Notes under the pieces: model-generated
Told to the model about the DNA's origin: nothing
Database searches by the model: none
Seen by the model: only the letters and a program-made list of their open reading frames with translations
Shown here: one piece after another, positions 23,868 to 35,468 of the stretch
Layout: every line of letters starts with the position of its first letter
Numbering within the stretch: position 1 is the stretch's first letter
Source: Trichuris trichiura
Lineage: Eukaryota; Nematoda; Enoplea; Trichinellida; Trichuridae
Assembly (NCBI GenBank): GCA_037903355.1
Contig: JBAJFE010000042.1
Span: 4,414,001 to 4,478,000, forward strand
Direction: 5' to 3'
Length of the DNA: 64,000 nucleotides
Translations under genes and position numbers: made by a program

Positions 23868-24175
23868 TATATATACATATACATATATGTGTAGCCCTTT
23901 AACCCGTTAGACTTTCTGATAGACAGAAGACTTTGAAGACTAGATAAACTATAAGATTTCGAAGACATAACTTTTTGATACGGAACCATAGGTTTTCATG
24001 TTTGAACTGTTTTTTCGTACGGAAATGTCCCGTTGAAAATACAGTCGAACCTCTGTAAGTTGGCCGCGCAACAGACTGATCAACTCATGGAGGGCAAACT
24101 AGCATTGCGTCCATATACAACGTCACGGCTAAAGCGGTCGAATTCTCATTTACAGCGGTCGACTTAAAGAGGTTG

Positions 24176-24315
24176 TGTAACACTCAATCGCTCGTTAACA
24201 GTTTAATGTACGCGACTCAACCAGCAAACGCACAACCACCCTCGCCAATTTACACACACACCCCTTCTATATGATCTTCAAGTTCTGTCTGTCTTGCCTG
24301 GCGACGTCCGTTACA
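24176..24315 (-). repeat. Gypsy-1 3' LTR (140 bp)
   Basis: Differs from the 5' LTR by a 2-bp indel (TGTCTGTC versus TGTCTATGTC) and about two substitutions. The integrase frame runs on into it. No clear polypurine tract precedes it. Confidence 0.92.
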
Positions 24316-25795
24316 TTGCCGTCCGTCCAAGAGAGGTCACATCCACGTGACTTGCGGAATACTCGCACTGGGGAGAGTACAAAATCGCAAAAACGGCCTG
24401 GCATACGTGAAGATCGCTTTGGGCGCTCAGGCGCCGGCAGTTGAGACGTAGAGGGAGAGAGCTGTTGCCGTTCGTCCAAACTTCCGGAATCATTTTGATA
24501 ATCTACTAAAATCATTCGAGCTGGCTGATATGCGTTGTGCTGATGGCTGGGGCCTATTCCTTGCAGTGACCCATGATCTCGACGAGCACGCCGAGTTCTC
24601 TGGTCGGTGAGCGGGCTTCGTAACTTCTCCTCTTGGAAGCAAATGTCGCCGGGGCAGGACTTCAGACGATCCGCGTGGACGACTTGGACATCCCTTCTGT
24701 AACTGCAACGCTGGATGCGATAGGTTACGGGTGATAGTTGACTGATGATTATCACGTATGGACTGACCCATGATTTTCGGAACTTTTTGTTTCGTCCTTG
24801 CAAGACGCGGGGTAGAAATAAGAAGACAAGGTCGCCAACTTTGAAGTGCTGTGGGTTCGCACCCCGATCATAATACCGCTTTTGCCGGGCGGCTTCTTTG
24901 GCGATTCTGCTTTGTATCTTGCCATTCACTTCGTCCAGAGCTCGGATCAATTGTTCGATGTAACGTTTTGGCGCTCTCGTTGGCGTCGAATCGCGGTCTA
25001 TAGTATCTTCTGGCAACCGACACTGACGCCCAAACATCATGCGATAAGGTGATTGACCCGTGGAACTATGGGGAGTCGCACGATAGGCCATCATGACTTT
25101 CGGGAGAACCATGTCCCAATTTCTTTCTTCCGTGATGATACTCTTCGCAAGCATATCCCAAATCGTGCGATTCATTCGTTCCGCCTGCCCATTTCCCGAT
25201 GGGTGGTACGGTGTTGTCCGAGTCTTCTTAATACTTAACTCCTGGCACACATTTTGGAACAATTGGGATTCGAATTGGGACCCCTGATCGGTATGGAGTA
25301 CCTCCGGGACGCCATACTTACAGAAAACATCCCGCACCAGGACTCCTGCGACAGTTGTAGCCTCCTGATTAGGCATAGGAATAGCCTCCGCCAACTTGGA
25401 GAACGCGTCCATGGCAATAAGAATGTACCGATTCCCGCTGGCGGTTGTTGGAAGCGGTCCTGAAATATCTGCGACAAGTCTCTGCCACGTGTAAGTAGCT
25501 ACCTGAGGCTGTAACAATGCGCGTCCCTTGCGTAAAGGGCTACCTCGCGTATTGCACTCCCAGCATGTTTGAATATAGCGTTTCACGTCCGACCTGTATC
25601 CCGGCCAGTAAAATCTTTCTCGCACAGGCCACAGCATTTTCTCCTGTCCAAGATGGCCAGCTGTGGGCGCACTATGGCATAGGTGCAGCAATTGGTTGAC
25701 CATTTGTTTTGGGACAACGAACTGCAGACGGGACGATCCGTCAGTTTCATACCATTCGCGCCATAAGATGCCACTGCGAATACGCAAGTCGATTC
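24267..25795 (-). pseudogene. Gypsy-1 integrase
   Basis: N-terminal HHCC zinc-binding region (CHSAPTAGHLGQ, then CWECN), then the catalytic core with D in VADISGPL, D in LHTDQGSQFES and E in NGQAERMNRT, then a C-terminal domain with KVGDLVFLF. The 506-codon frame is open but out of frame with RT (break near 25795), so pol is not continuous. Its function would be strand transfer of the cDNA into chromosomes. Confidence 0.92.
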
Positions 25796-27373
25796 CAGTT
25801 TAGCGATCAGCATCGAGAGTGCTTTAGTTCGTTGCTTTGGTAGCAATGCTAGATCATTTGACTGTTTTGCCACTACCAAAGGAGCAATGTCTGGATCGTT
25901 TTGCTGCTGTTCTTTTGCGCTGTCTTCGTCGGTGAACTGTATACTGTTGATCCCACAGGAGTTTGGTTGTTCCTCATTCAACAATCCTTCGTCCTCGCGA
26001 CCACACTGCCTGCATAGCGTGCGGGACAGACTGTCTGCATTGCCATGTCGCTTTCCGGAACGGTGCATGACCTTAAAGCGGAAACGTTGCAGTTTATGCT
26101 GCCATCGAGCCCACTGTCCATCCGCATCCTTGAAAGACTGAAGCCACTGCAACGAACCGTGGTCAGTTCGCAGAACGAACTCATCCTGCAGGTACGGCAT
26201 GAAATGTTGGATAAATGTCACGACAGCCAGCATCTCTCGTCTCGTAACGCAATATTTTTGCTCACTGCGGGACAGAGTACGGCTAGCGAACGCCACAGGA
26301 CGTTCCTGACCGTCTTCGTCCACTTGGGACAGGACAGCCCCAATGGCAGTGCTGCTGGCATCTGTGTCAAGAATAAAAGGCTTTGTGAAGTCAGGGAAGC
26401 GTAGGACTGAATCAGACGTCAGTTTATCCCGCAAACAACGGAAAGCGTTCGAGGCTTCCTCTGACCAGACAAATTGTACGCCTTTCTGGGTAAGCCGATA
26501 CAGTGGAGCTGCAATGCGTGCAAAATGGCGTATGAACCGTCGGTAATATGACGCTAACCCAAGAAAACTAAGCAACTCATGCGAACATGTCGGCACTGGA
26601 TAGTTACGAATTCTTTCAGTTAACTGCGGATCAGGACGGATACCTGTGGCTGACAGTGAATGGCCCAAGAAAGTGATTTCCTTACGAAGGAGTCGACATT
26701 TCGAAGGACTAATCTTCAGCCCAGCTCCACGGAGGCGTTGAAGCACTTGCGCAAGGCGCTTAATATGCTCTTCAAAAGTACGACCGAAAATAACCACGTC
26801 GTCCAGGTACACAAGACAACACTCCCATTTGAGTCCGGCGAGCACGAGCTCCATAAGGCGCTGAAACGTTGCGGGTGCTCCCGTCAATCCAAACGGCATA
26901 ACGTTAAAGTGAAACAATCCGTCATGCGTAATGAATGCGGTTTTTTCTTTTGCGTCTGGGTCTAGTTCAACTTGCCAATAACCACTCAGCAAGTCAATCG
27001 TTGAGAAAAACCTGGCGCCCGACAAAGAGTCCAACGTTTCGTCAATTCGCGGAAGGGGATATGCATGTTTTCTTGTTACTTCGTTCAACTTCCGGTAGTC
27101 TACGCACAGTCGAATTGACCCATCTTTCTTGCGAATGGGCACGATTCCAGCTGCCTAAGGGCTTTCCGACGGTTCTATAATTCGATCTTTTAGCATGTCT
27201 TTCAGAAGAGCACTTATTTCTCTCCTGTCTGTGGAATTCAGCCTACGTAGCGGCTGCCGTACTGGGCGAGCGTTTTCCGTTAAGGTAATCTTGTGACGAA
27301 GAACACTGGTTTGACCAAAATCGCGTTTGTTGGCAGCAAATACACCAAGGTAGGACCACAGTAATTCAAACAA
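25583..27373 (-). pseudogene. Gypsy-1 reverse transcriptase and RNase H
   Basis: From 27373 downward: RT start (LRRLNSTDRREISALLKDML), an in-frame TAG after SESP, then VPIRKKDGSIRLCVDYRKLN, FSTIDLLSGYWQVEL, the active site YLDDVVIF and the RNase H region PFILDTDASS, ALRTDHGSLQW, KRHGNADSLSR. The stop lies where the family has the SPW motif, so a TGG to TAG change is likely. Confidence 0.92.
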
Positions 27374-27474
27374 TGAGCTTTTTTTTCATCAAGACTCTTT
27401 TCAGCCGTTTCAGTAGTCAGCTTCCATAATACTGCCTTCAGTTCGACATCATTTTCATTGCTGGCTGTTCTGGT

Positions 27475-27906
27475 TTACTCCACGGAACAAATATCCCTGC
27501 ATAGGGGGCTTATCTCCCCAAGCAATATCTTTTTAGGAACATAAAGCTCGTGATCGAGCAAATTTCGAACAAGCATATTAAACTTGCCGTTTGATACCGT
27601 CACGAGGCACCTGGGCACCAGGCCCCCAACCGCTTCCAGCTTCAGGCTGCTTTCGAATAGTGCATCACCGAAATACTTCTGGTTCGTCGTGCATAACACG
27701 ATAGCCGCTGATTTGGGTCCAATGGAGACTTTTTCTATCACATATACGCAGGCTTCCTCAAAGTCTGCCCAATTATCACCGGTCACCAAGGGTACATCTA
27801 TTCTTCTGTCTTCGCAAAATAAGGACTTACGTCTCAAGTCGATGACGAAACCGTACGGTTGAATAAAATCAGCGCCCATTAGCGAGGGGTACTGGAGTCC
27901 TTCCAC
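27475..27906 (-). pseudogene. Gypsy-1 protease remnant
   Basis: Only the C-terminal half of a retropepsin is visible (LMGADFIQPYGFVIDL, the I-I-G-x-D-F-L-like motif). The catalytic D(T/S)G was not found between here and gag (28046), and the spacing is shorter than usual, so a deletion is likely. The frame differs from both gag and RT. Confidence 0.65.
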
Positions 27907-28045
27907 TACGACAGCGTTAATCGGAAAGTTCTCTGACCGCAGCCGGATTCGGAAACTTCGACGAAAACCCTAGGCGTGACGGTAGCGTTGGCTACTCGCT
28001 GTGTTTCTGCCATTTTCGCGAGTTGCGGGACATCTTCGACCGTTT

Positions 28046-28957
28046 TCATTGGTTACAGGTCATCCGCCCGGTCCGTGCGGATGACCCTTCGCCGTTTCCC
28101 GATGCGCTTGGGCATTGGCGAGCAATGTGCCCAAATCCGTGACACTTCCAGCATTGGGCACGGCGACGTTCCCACTCGGTAGGCGGCCTACGAGAAAACC
28201 GACGCCATCTCTCATCGACAGGCATAATGCGTTCGCTTCTTTCATAAATCATCATTCGCTGCAATTCGTGAATGTTCTCTTCTATACTGTGCAGCCTAGT
28301 TTCAAATTCTGCTGTTATCGGTGGCTCGGAAGGACGCGTTTGCGTGGGCTCAGCTGACGCGATCATCGGCGATGCATGAAAAAACGTCGCTTGCAGCAGT
28401 GCCTGCTGAATCGTCAACTCATGCACTGAGTCAGCGACGGTCGTCGGTGTTAAGCGTCGTACTAAATACTGTAAATGCGGGTCTTCGATGGACTGCAGCA
28501 ATTGCGCGTTAACCATCGCATCGATAGAGCGGCCATCGAGGTGGGAATATGCCTTCTCGGCAAGGGACAGTAATGCTTCTGCATGGGAAGCCCAAGATTC
28601 GGTTGGCTGACTGCGCTTCGAACGGAAGGCCATGTTGTGAATCAACTGTTGGCCTGGAGTCTGAAATGCCTCTGCCAACGCAGTTTTCGCAGAATCAAAA
28701 GACCGGACAGCATTTTCCTCTAGTCGACGGTAAGTACCGCCAGCTGCTCCAGTCAGACGCAACTGCAGCCATTGCAGTTTCTCTTTGTCAGTCCAACCGT
28801 TCAGGTCACTGCAAACTTTGAAAGCGTCTATCCATTCTTGCCAGTCTCCAGTCCCATTGAAGGGATCAGGTAATGCCGCAATTTTGCCTACAACTGCTCT
28901 TGCCTGAGCTTCGTGGGTGCCGCGACCATCGGAAGCACCACCGGTCCGTTGCGCCAT
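28046..28957 (-). CDS. Gypsy-1 gag
   Basis: 303 codons open. N-terminal capsid-like region (GDWQEWIDAFKVCSDL), then a zinc knuckle CWKCHGFGHIARQC near residue 270, typical of Ty3/gypsy nucleocapsid. The ATG (28957-28955) abuts the 5' LTR directly, so the primer-binding site (TGGCGCAACGG) must overlap the start codon region. Gag packages the RNA in cytoplasmic particles. Confidence 0.9.
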   Translation of the reverse strand: MAQRTGGASDGRGTHEAQARAVVGKIAALPDPFNGTGDWQEWIDAFKVCSDLNGWTDKEKLQWLQLRLTGAAGGTYRRLEENAVRSFDSAKTALAEAFQTPGQQLIHNMAFRSKRSQPTESWASHAEALLSLAEKAYSHLDGRSIDAMVNAQLLQSIEDPHLQYLVRRLTPTTVADSVHELTIQQALLQATFFHASPMIASAEPTQTRPSEPPITAEFETRLHSIEENIHELQRMMIYERSERIMPVDERWRRFSRRPPTEWERRRAQCWKCHGFGHIARQCPSASGNGEGSSARTGRMTCNQ

Positions 28958-29099
28958 TGTAACACTCGCTCGCTCGTTAACAGTTTAATGTACGCGACTC
29001 AACCAGCAAACGCACAACCACCCTCGCCAACTTACACACACACCCCTTCTATATGATCTTCAAGTTCTGTCTATGTCTTGCCTGGCGACGTCCGTTACA
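28958..29099 (-). repeat. Gypsy-1 5' LTR (142 bp)
   Basis: Paired with 24176-24315. It starts TGTAACGGACGTCGCC on the minus strand and ends GTGTTACA directly before the gag ATG. Confidence 0.92.
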
Positions 29100-29199
29100 G
29101 TTGTCCTTGCGCTTATTAACGTGCAGACCAACCAACTGGTTAACTTAGGGAGGTTGCTAAAGTAGAGAGATGGTCAACTTGGAGATCACACTGTATATA

Positions 29200-29280
29200 C
29201 GGTCGGCCCTCGTTATCCGCTGGGTTCTATACAACGCGGTTCGTCCGGCGTGAAACAGTGCCGTCATCTTTTCTCAAAGA
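29200..29280. mobile_element. pogo/Tigger-like left-end fragment
   Basis: CGGTCGGCCCTCGTTATCCG and the next ~60 bp match the start of the element at 7100. It lies directly beyond the MITE end at 29193, preceded by TA. Confidence 0.65.
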
Positions 29281-32200
29281 CATACGCACTGATCTGCCGT
29301 CGTTTATCTGTTCATCTCCTCGTGCACTAACTGCTTGCTGCTGCCCGTGTCTTAAGAGGAAAAGTTTGCATAAGTTAACTGGTTAGAATTTACAAGATAA
29401 TTCGATAATCAATAGCTGTGAGAAAAGTAAATATTTAATTCAGAACTCAAAAAAAGTAGGAATTATGGAGAAGGGGAGAAGGAAGTGAATAAACAAACCA
29501 GTGAACTGTTATCCCATACGAAATGGAGGATTAATTATACTTAAGTAAGAAAAAGGATGTGAAATGAAAGTAAAGAGGAAGAAGAGAATTTATCTCTCCT
29601 ATTATCCAGGAGTGCGTGGGTTCTTAGGGTTTCTCCACCGTGCTTTTGTGGCATATAACATGAGTGAACGTGTGCAGTGAGAAAAGAAATGGATGCACAT
29701 ATCTGAATGTACAGATTCTCTGTAGATCTTGTATAAGCTGTTAGGTGTAGCGGATAACTTGGCCTCTGCCTTCCCCAACGACGGATTGATCCAAAAGGGC
29801 AATGACGCAGGCGCAGTTGACGCAAATAGCATCACACGTCGCTCTCCTCGGCACATGACCCGACGCTGTCGTCAAAAACATGCATATTCAGCCAGTGATT
29901 GCGCGAGCTAGACAGCGGACAGGGCTGTAACAGGAAGAGGGCGCACCGCCAGGGGTTTCAAGCCGCGGTAGGACGAAGGAAGGTTCTCTGAACGGATTAG
30001 TCTTATTCACACTCAAGTGCGGTAGTGTTCTTCAACAAAGACTGTAACCAAGACTTCTGCGAATTAACAGCAGTACACGTGCGTGTCTACGCTGTGCACA
30101 TAAACAACATTAGGCCATAAGGCATCCGTGTAACTGAAGAACCACAGAACGGAACCTTCCTTTCTACTTTCTTCGTCCATTGTAGGAGGTGTTACTACTT
30201 CTAAGTGTGCATTGCACAGGAAGAAGTTCTTTCCATTTTCCGTGATGTCAGAAATGTCGTCAACATAGATCTTAAGAAGGGGCAGAAGTCATCTTTTCGC
30301 CAACGGTGGCAAGTAATTTTTTGTCTGAATGTTTTATGGAAACTTCTATGAGACAAAGCCATAATGAACCTCCCACTGGGGCCCTGTCGTTTTGTTACTA
30401 GAAATGTTCTACTTTCATGATGAGTACCTTTTTCTGGAATCTACATTAAAGTGGTTATCAGCTCTTTAATATCACTGATGTGAGTTTCACGTGGCTGGCC
30501 TTTCCTTTCTCCCTACATGATTCGCCACTGTGCTAACGTTGACGATAAGGAAGTTTATCCCTAGAAGCTGGTTTCAGCTGTTCTAAAACCATAAATGCAT
30601 TAATAGTTAGATTTTTCACAAAAATATCTCAGCACCCATTCCTACCAGCGGCACATGCAGTAGAAAGCGCAACATTTTACATGCTATCCTATCTCAAGTG
30701 CCCATTGATAGAGCACCTGGCTAGTACATACCTCGAGGTGAAGCTGGTGGGCAAATGATAGTGTATTGTGAGCGTTTCTGAAACAATTTCATGACCCCAG
30801 CCAAGTGTATTTCTGTTCTTCCATATTTATAGCCAGTTAGCAAAAAGAAATTCGTAGTCTCATCCATCTAAAGGGAACGGTCCTTGTCAAACGACGCATT
30901 TATTAAGAGAGGAGCTTTCAGGACAGTGTAATTAATACGCGGCATTCACGTTTAGGGAGAGCGTTAGAGCGATCTTTAAGCGCAAACATGTATACGTTTA
31001 CTCGATAATCTGACAGAACGTAGTAACAGAGGCACAGTGATCATGATAACGTTCGTGGTGCACGCTTATATTGGGAGACATTTAAAGGTATCTCGCCCGG
31101 GGGTACTGTGCGAGACAACTCGCTGTTGTTGTCCAAGATATGCCACATAGAGTTCCCACTGTCTGATAATTTGCGATGAAGCCAGACAGCTCTCTCCTGA
31201 CAGTTGCGCAGACCATTATACAGTGTGGAATCGCATTCAGCTGATTAGCGCTTTAAAAAAACTTGGTTTGAGTTTAATAAGGAAGCAGGAAACCACAGTT
31301 ATCATACTGAAAATGTCTTAATCGAGAAAAATATGACGCTTTTGAGATATCAAAGCCTGGTTTCTCCGCTGAGGACAGGTAGCGCGAGTCTGTCCAAAAG
31401 GTTCTGCCGTTTTGGCATTTACAATAATTTTTGAAGAAAGGGTAATGCTGCAACAAAACTTTATTAAGAAGCTTTAAGTGCGTTCATAATGTAGCTCTAT
31501 TCGCGAATCCATTAAGTGCAAACATAAACTGAGAGTATTTGGTCTCACCAAAACTTATCCTCATCAGATAAACAGGATACTAAGTCATGACAATTTCAAC
31601 AGTTAAATGTCACCAGCAGAAAATGTCAACGGCTTGAAATCTTTGACATATGCTTAGTAGTTGATATTTTTGTCAATGAAGCTTTTTGGAAGAAAGTTGC
31701 AACTGGAAGTCGTTTTGTCTTTCTTTTTGATTCACATTTTTGGCTCGTAAAAATGTTGGCGAAAAGAGTTGATGCAGCTGTTGCTGATTCTGCAGATAAT
31801 CTTTATGCTCAGTTATTCTATTTGAAGATCGCATTTCGTGATGATATCCTATATTATCTGAGCACTTCGAGCAACGCTCACACACCTGGTTGTAGTTCAG
31901 GTCTCTTTTCATATAGGAGCTTCATTCGTAGACGCGCTCTTTCTGGTAACCGTTATGTTTTTCAATTTATATTCGTTGCTGATCCAATACGAAGAACCCT
32001 TGCTTGTAGTAAACGGCTTCATCTTCGTCCCATTTGTTTCATTAAGTCACTAACTGAATCCTCCATGCTCTGATAAGTGCTAATTAGTCCTCTGGTAGCA
32101 CATTTGTTTAGTTAATTTTCGAAAACGGAGATCGTGCAATGAAATCCTGCTGGTGCTTTTCATAGTGAAGTTCACTCTAAAAAGCACCAGCTGCTGGGGT
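29281..32200. other. intergenic DNA, nothing firmly recognised
   Basis: AT-rich. A degenerate CTGAGGACAGGT at about 31369 resembles the hammerhead-like core of the palindrome at 33175-33389 but lacks GAAA. No supported exon. Confidence 0.4.
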
Positions 32201-32549
32201 TCTGTTTGGGCCATAATGCATCAACATCGAGATGCTTTCCTCAAGGTGGGTTTCACCCATACTTTGCCCATGAAGTCAAAAGTATCTCACCCTCAAAGGA
32301 TTGCCTTTTAAAACGCTCCTAGCACATGTCAGTGCCAAAGGCTACCCAGAGTTCCATGAATTCGGCACTGAAAACGCCGAAATCATCTGCCTGCTCTAAA
32401 TAAACTGTACTAAAAAACCCTTTGATCGAAGATCATTGGAGTAACAGAGGCTCATAACACCAGGTACTTTATGGAAAAAGTCAGCACTACGGAAGCCAAT
32501 CCTGGTAAAGTGAATGGAGGAATGCCAGGAAAGGCAGTAATGCAACCGC

Positions 32550-32830
32550 TGCCATAGGTAAAGCTGCGGTAGCTATCAAGCCTGAAACTATTTTTACCTA
32601 CTGGAGGAAACAACATTCTATGTTGTAAATGTCTACGCTGCTCTTAAAACAAACCCAATCAAAGAAATTCTGAAAGTGGCAATGGAATTGAGAAAAAGTT
32701 TAAGAGATGAACGGTTTGATGATGTCAGAGCACTAGAAACATTGAGGTGCTAATGAACAGCATGACAAGAGAACAGGCAGAGTACCTGATAGAAATAACT
32801 GCTCCTGAAACAACCGCGTAGGGTGAGAAA
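32550..32830 (+). pseudogene. Tigger/pogo transposase C-terminal remnant
   Basis: Pieces in shifting frames resemble the tail of Tigger transposases: IKPETIFTYWRKQ near 32580, then EQAEYLIEITAPE near 32770-32815. Several stops and frame changes interrupt it. The upstream part (32200-32550) may be more of the same element but I cannot align it. Confidence 0.4.
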
Positions 32831-32893
32831 GAAGACTTTGAAAATATTTCGAAAGACGGGGTGTCTTTTAGCAGGCTTAGGTTATTTCATAGT

Positions 32894-33117
32894 TGGTCTT
32901 TGGTTCACGGATTTGGCTTGTTTGATGTATCTGTGAATAAACTTCAAAATGCCCTACCAACGACACTGCTGACGACGGAACAAGAGCAGTTCAGAAACGT
33001 GCGGTACAAAATCGTTCTGTATTTTCTCTAACAATCTGCTCACCATTCGTTGGTGGGGCATTTTGAAGTTTATTTACAGGTACATCAAACAGACCAAATT
33101 CGTGAACCAAAGACCAA
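32894..33117. repeat. inverted repeat with a hammerhead-like core between the arms
   Basis: Arms 32894-32962 and 33047-33117 are reverse complements of about 70 bp (TGGTCTTTGGTTCACG / CGTGAACCAAAGACCA), enclosing the core at 32969-32997. Both arms match the single PLE-associated repeat at 40585-40770, so this looks like a head-to-head duplication of a pseudo-LTR. Confidence 0.8.
32969..32997 (+). ncRNA. hammerhead-ribozyme-like core
   Basis: CTGACGA (32969-32975), stem GAAC/GTTC with loop AAGAGCA, GAAA (32994-32997), then CGTGCGGTA. Same subfamily as 40585, with one extra base weakening stem II. Confidence 0.45.
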
Positions 33118-33174
33118 CCACGAACTTTGAAAATATCGTCTTCTGGTCCGGGACAGCAGTTTTCATGATTAAAC

Positions 33175-33389
33175 TGTTTCTTCTTACGGAGTAAGTCTGG
33201 TTTGGAAAGTAAAAGTTTTATTGTGGTCCGTAGCTTTCGGGCCGCGCGTGACCTGTCCTCAGCGCTATTAAAATTAATTGACGTTAATTTTAATAGCGCT
33301 GAGGACGGGTCACGTGCAGCCTGTAAGCTGCGGACCACAATAAAAGTTTTACTTTCCAAACGAAAGTTACTCTGTAAGAAGAAACATTG
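33175..33389. repeat. long imperfect palindrome (215 bp)
   Basis: Arms meet at TTAATTGACGTTAA near 33279. The inner arm pairs AAAATTAA/TTAATTTT and GCGCTATT/AATAGCGC. The outer arm pairs TTTGGAAAGTAAAAGTTTTA with its complement ending at 33360, then TGTTTCTTCTTAC with GTAAGAAGAAACA. Mirror-image open frames on the two strands are a by-product. Confidence 0.85.
33235..33262 (-). ncRNA. hammerhead-ribozyme-like core in a palindrome arm
   Basis: On the minus strand CTGAGGA (33262-33256), stem GGTC/GGCC with one U-G pair, GAAA (33238-33235), GCT. The opposite arm has GTAA instead of GAAA, so only one arm keeps the core. Confidence 0.35.
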
Positions 33390-35468
33390 TAATCAGAAAG
33401 AAGACCTAGAGAAAGCACTTCCAGAAAATAAATTGACGCATAACATTATGGCAAAAAGTTCTGGTTATTTAATGCGGCTATTGACTTCTTTTAGAACAGG
33501 AATCCTTCTGTAATATGGGCACCGAAAAGCAAAGCAAATAGTAGAAGGATTGTTATCATGTAGAAACGTTTTGAATGAAATGGAAAGCAAAATGTCAGAC
33601 GAAAATTATGAATTATTTCTCGAAGATTGCAGCAGGTGCGCAGCCTTCTCTTTCTATACTTCCCACGGCTGAAGCAGCAAGATTATTCTCACATCCTCTT
33701 CATCAGCCTATTCAACATGAAAAGGATAATTTTCTGAAGATCTACTCCATTTATTTAAAAATGAGTAACACTCTGCTGCGCAGTTACTGCGATAATGAAG
33801 GGCCTATCTGTTGTACATGCGCCCATCTGTTGCCATGATTACCGCAATGTATGCATTCTTCATGCAGAGTAGAACCCGAAACTCGCGTATGAAAGCAGAT
33901 AGTTTATTTGCTGTGGGAAAACACTTGCACCAAGAACGAAGGCTTCGATTCACTGAACTGTTTACTGATGTAAGCGAGCATATGAGAAAGGAAAGAGTCA
34001 GGTTAGGAAAAACAATGCCTCCCTATATAAGGCATGGTGATCTCACTAGCGGGGTCACTGAGTTCACTTTGGCGCGATCTTGTCATCGGTTCGCAATTGA
34101 GGGACCACATGCTGCGGTCAGTCTCGCCCCAGACGCTGGTCATTGCACCCATTAAAGTGCGACTGCGATTGGACCACACTGGTGTGAGACTATTCAGAGC
34201 GGTCTTCATGCTGAGCGTCCTCGCTCAGCGCCCTGCGGGATTCATCCTCCTGTTGGCACTGCCACATTTACGCTAGACATAATGAAGGCAGCGGTACTGG
34301 ATAATCACTTGCCTGTAAACAGTTTACATACATCCTGTGAGTTCAAAGTTTTTCTCTGATTTTTTAGAACGCAGATAACTTGTTCGCTGAACCCTTCATG
34401 GGCTTCCGTATTTCAGTCTACTGGTAGATATTTGATGCCTATAAAATGGTTACTGAACGGGCTATAACCAGTTGAAAATAAGTGTGATGTATTAAAACAA
34501 ATCATATACTAAAAAATAATTATTGAAGGAATTGCCAGTGGCGCGCTACTCTAGGACGACAGTGTACTGATATTATTATTAACATTGTTTTTGCATGCTG
34601 AGAAGGAAAAAATTGCCTGTTTTCGACAGGACCGTATGAATAATCCTACATTATTTCGTATGCCAGGCAACAGCCTCATAAACATTAACAGAACTTTAAA
34701 GTGTTTTGTTGCGTTTACCATCGTCAATGCTAGAAAGTCGGAGCAGTGATGAAAGAGCGAATTGTTTCTCACAATTCGGGCATCGATCCTGTGTCCATCT
34801 TCTCTTCCTTGACTTTTTTTTACCTTAAGTAAGGAGCCTTACTACCTCTCATTAATTAGAAAGACAACTCTCTAATAGCCAAACTACTACTACAACCATT
34901 GGCTGCTAATCAACTGGTATTCATGCGGCGTCAGAATATGAAATTAGAAGGGAGCGGCAAACATGGGTGTTATCGAAAATGCTCATTTAACTTCGAATTC
35001 TCGCCCTTCTTTAAACATGACGCGCAAGATTGCAAATTAGGCGTTCTGAAGCAATAAAAACTCGTAAAGCTGCTTCTCGAAGCATTTAAAAGGTTTTGGC
35101 TGTATACGTGATGAACATTTCGGTAAGTTGGTTCAAGAAGCCGAGTTAGGGATGGCTTTCGAATTTATTAGAAATGGTATTCACTGCTACTTCGTTCATT
35201 CTAGTAAATTCACCAGGCAGCCATGAAATGTTTATGATTGTTAAGAAAACTTAAGAATTGAAATCTTCTGGTGACGAGATTTCAACGTAATTTTTCAAGG
35301 TGCATTTTATGGTCGGAGCTTGTGCTAGTGGTCGCAACCGTTAATAAGGTTAAATCTTTTAAATCAGCTAGAAAAACAACTAACGCAATTACCCAGAAAG
35401 CGAAAGGCAAAAATGCATGAAGCCTTTGCAAACGTCAGCGCTTGCAGTTCGCAAAAATTATTTTTTAG
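33390..35468. other. intergenic DNA, nothing recognised
   Basis: Short open frames without domains. The first exon of the Cys-rich gene below may lie at its right end; a candidate is ATG TTT ATG ATT at 35228-35239 followed by a GT. Confidence 0.4.

Larger units (their letters stand above)
24176..29099 (-). mobile_element. Gypsy-1: Ty3/gypsy LTR retrotransposon, defective
   Basis: Two LTRs (3' LTR 24176-24315, 5' LTR 28958-29099) with TGTAAC...GTTACA ends, and GTTG duplicated at 24172-24175 and 29100-29103. Order on the minus strand is gag, protease, RT, RNase H, integrase, the Ty3/gypsy order. It is dead: an in-frame TAG near 27160 at the start of RT (probably an ancestral Trp codon in the SPW motif), a frameshift at about 25795 before integrase, further frame breaks between gag and RT, and no visible D(T/S)G protease site. 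The LTRs differ by only a few changes, so insertion was fairly recent. Confidence 0.93.
24042..29193. mobile_element. ~224-bp pogo-type MITE split by Gypsy-1
   Basis: Left end CAGTCGAACCTCTGTAAGTT (after TA, 24040-24041) pairs with the right end, whose reverse complement reads CAGTGTGATCTCCAAGTTGA (TA at 29194-29195). The inner parts, 24042-24175 and 29104-29193, are separated by Gypsy-1, so the MITE is the older insertion. Confidence 0.65.

Noticed and set aside
32991..33513. Two similar predicted proteins (VVRSLQAARDPSSALLKL / VVRSFRAARDLSSALLKL) on opposite strands
   Set aside because: They are mirror readings of one palindrome, not a gene pair.
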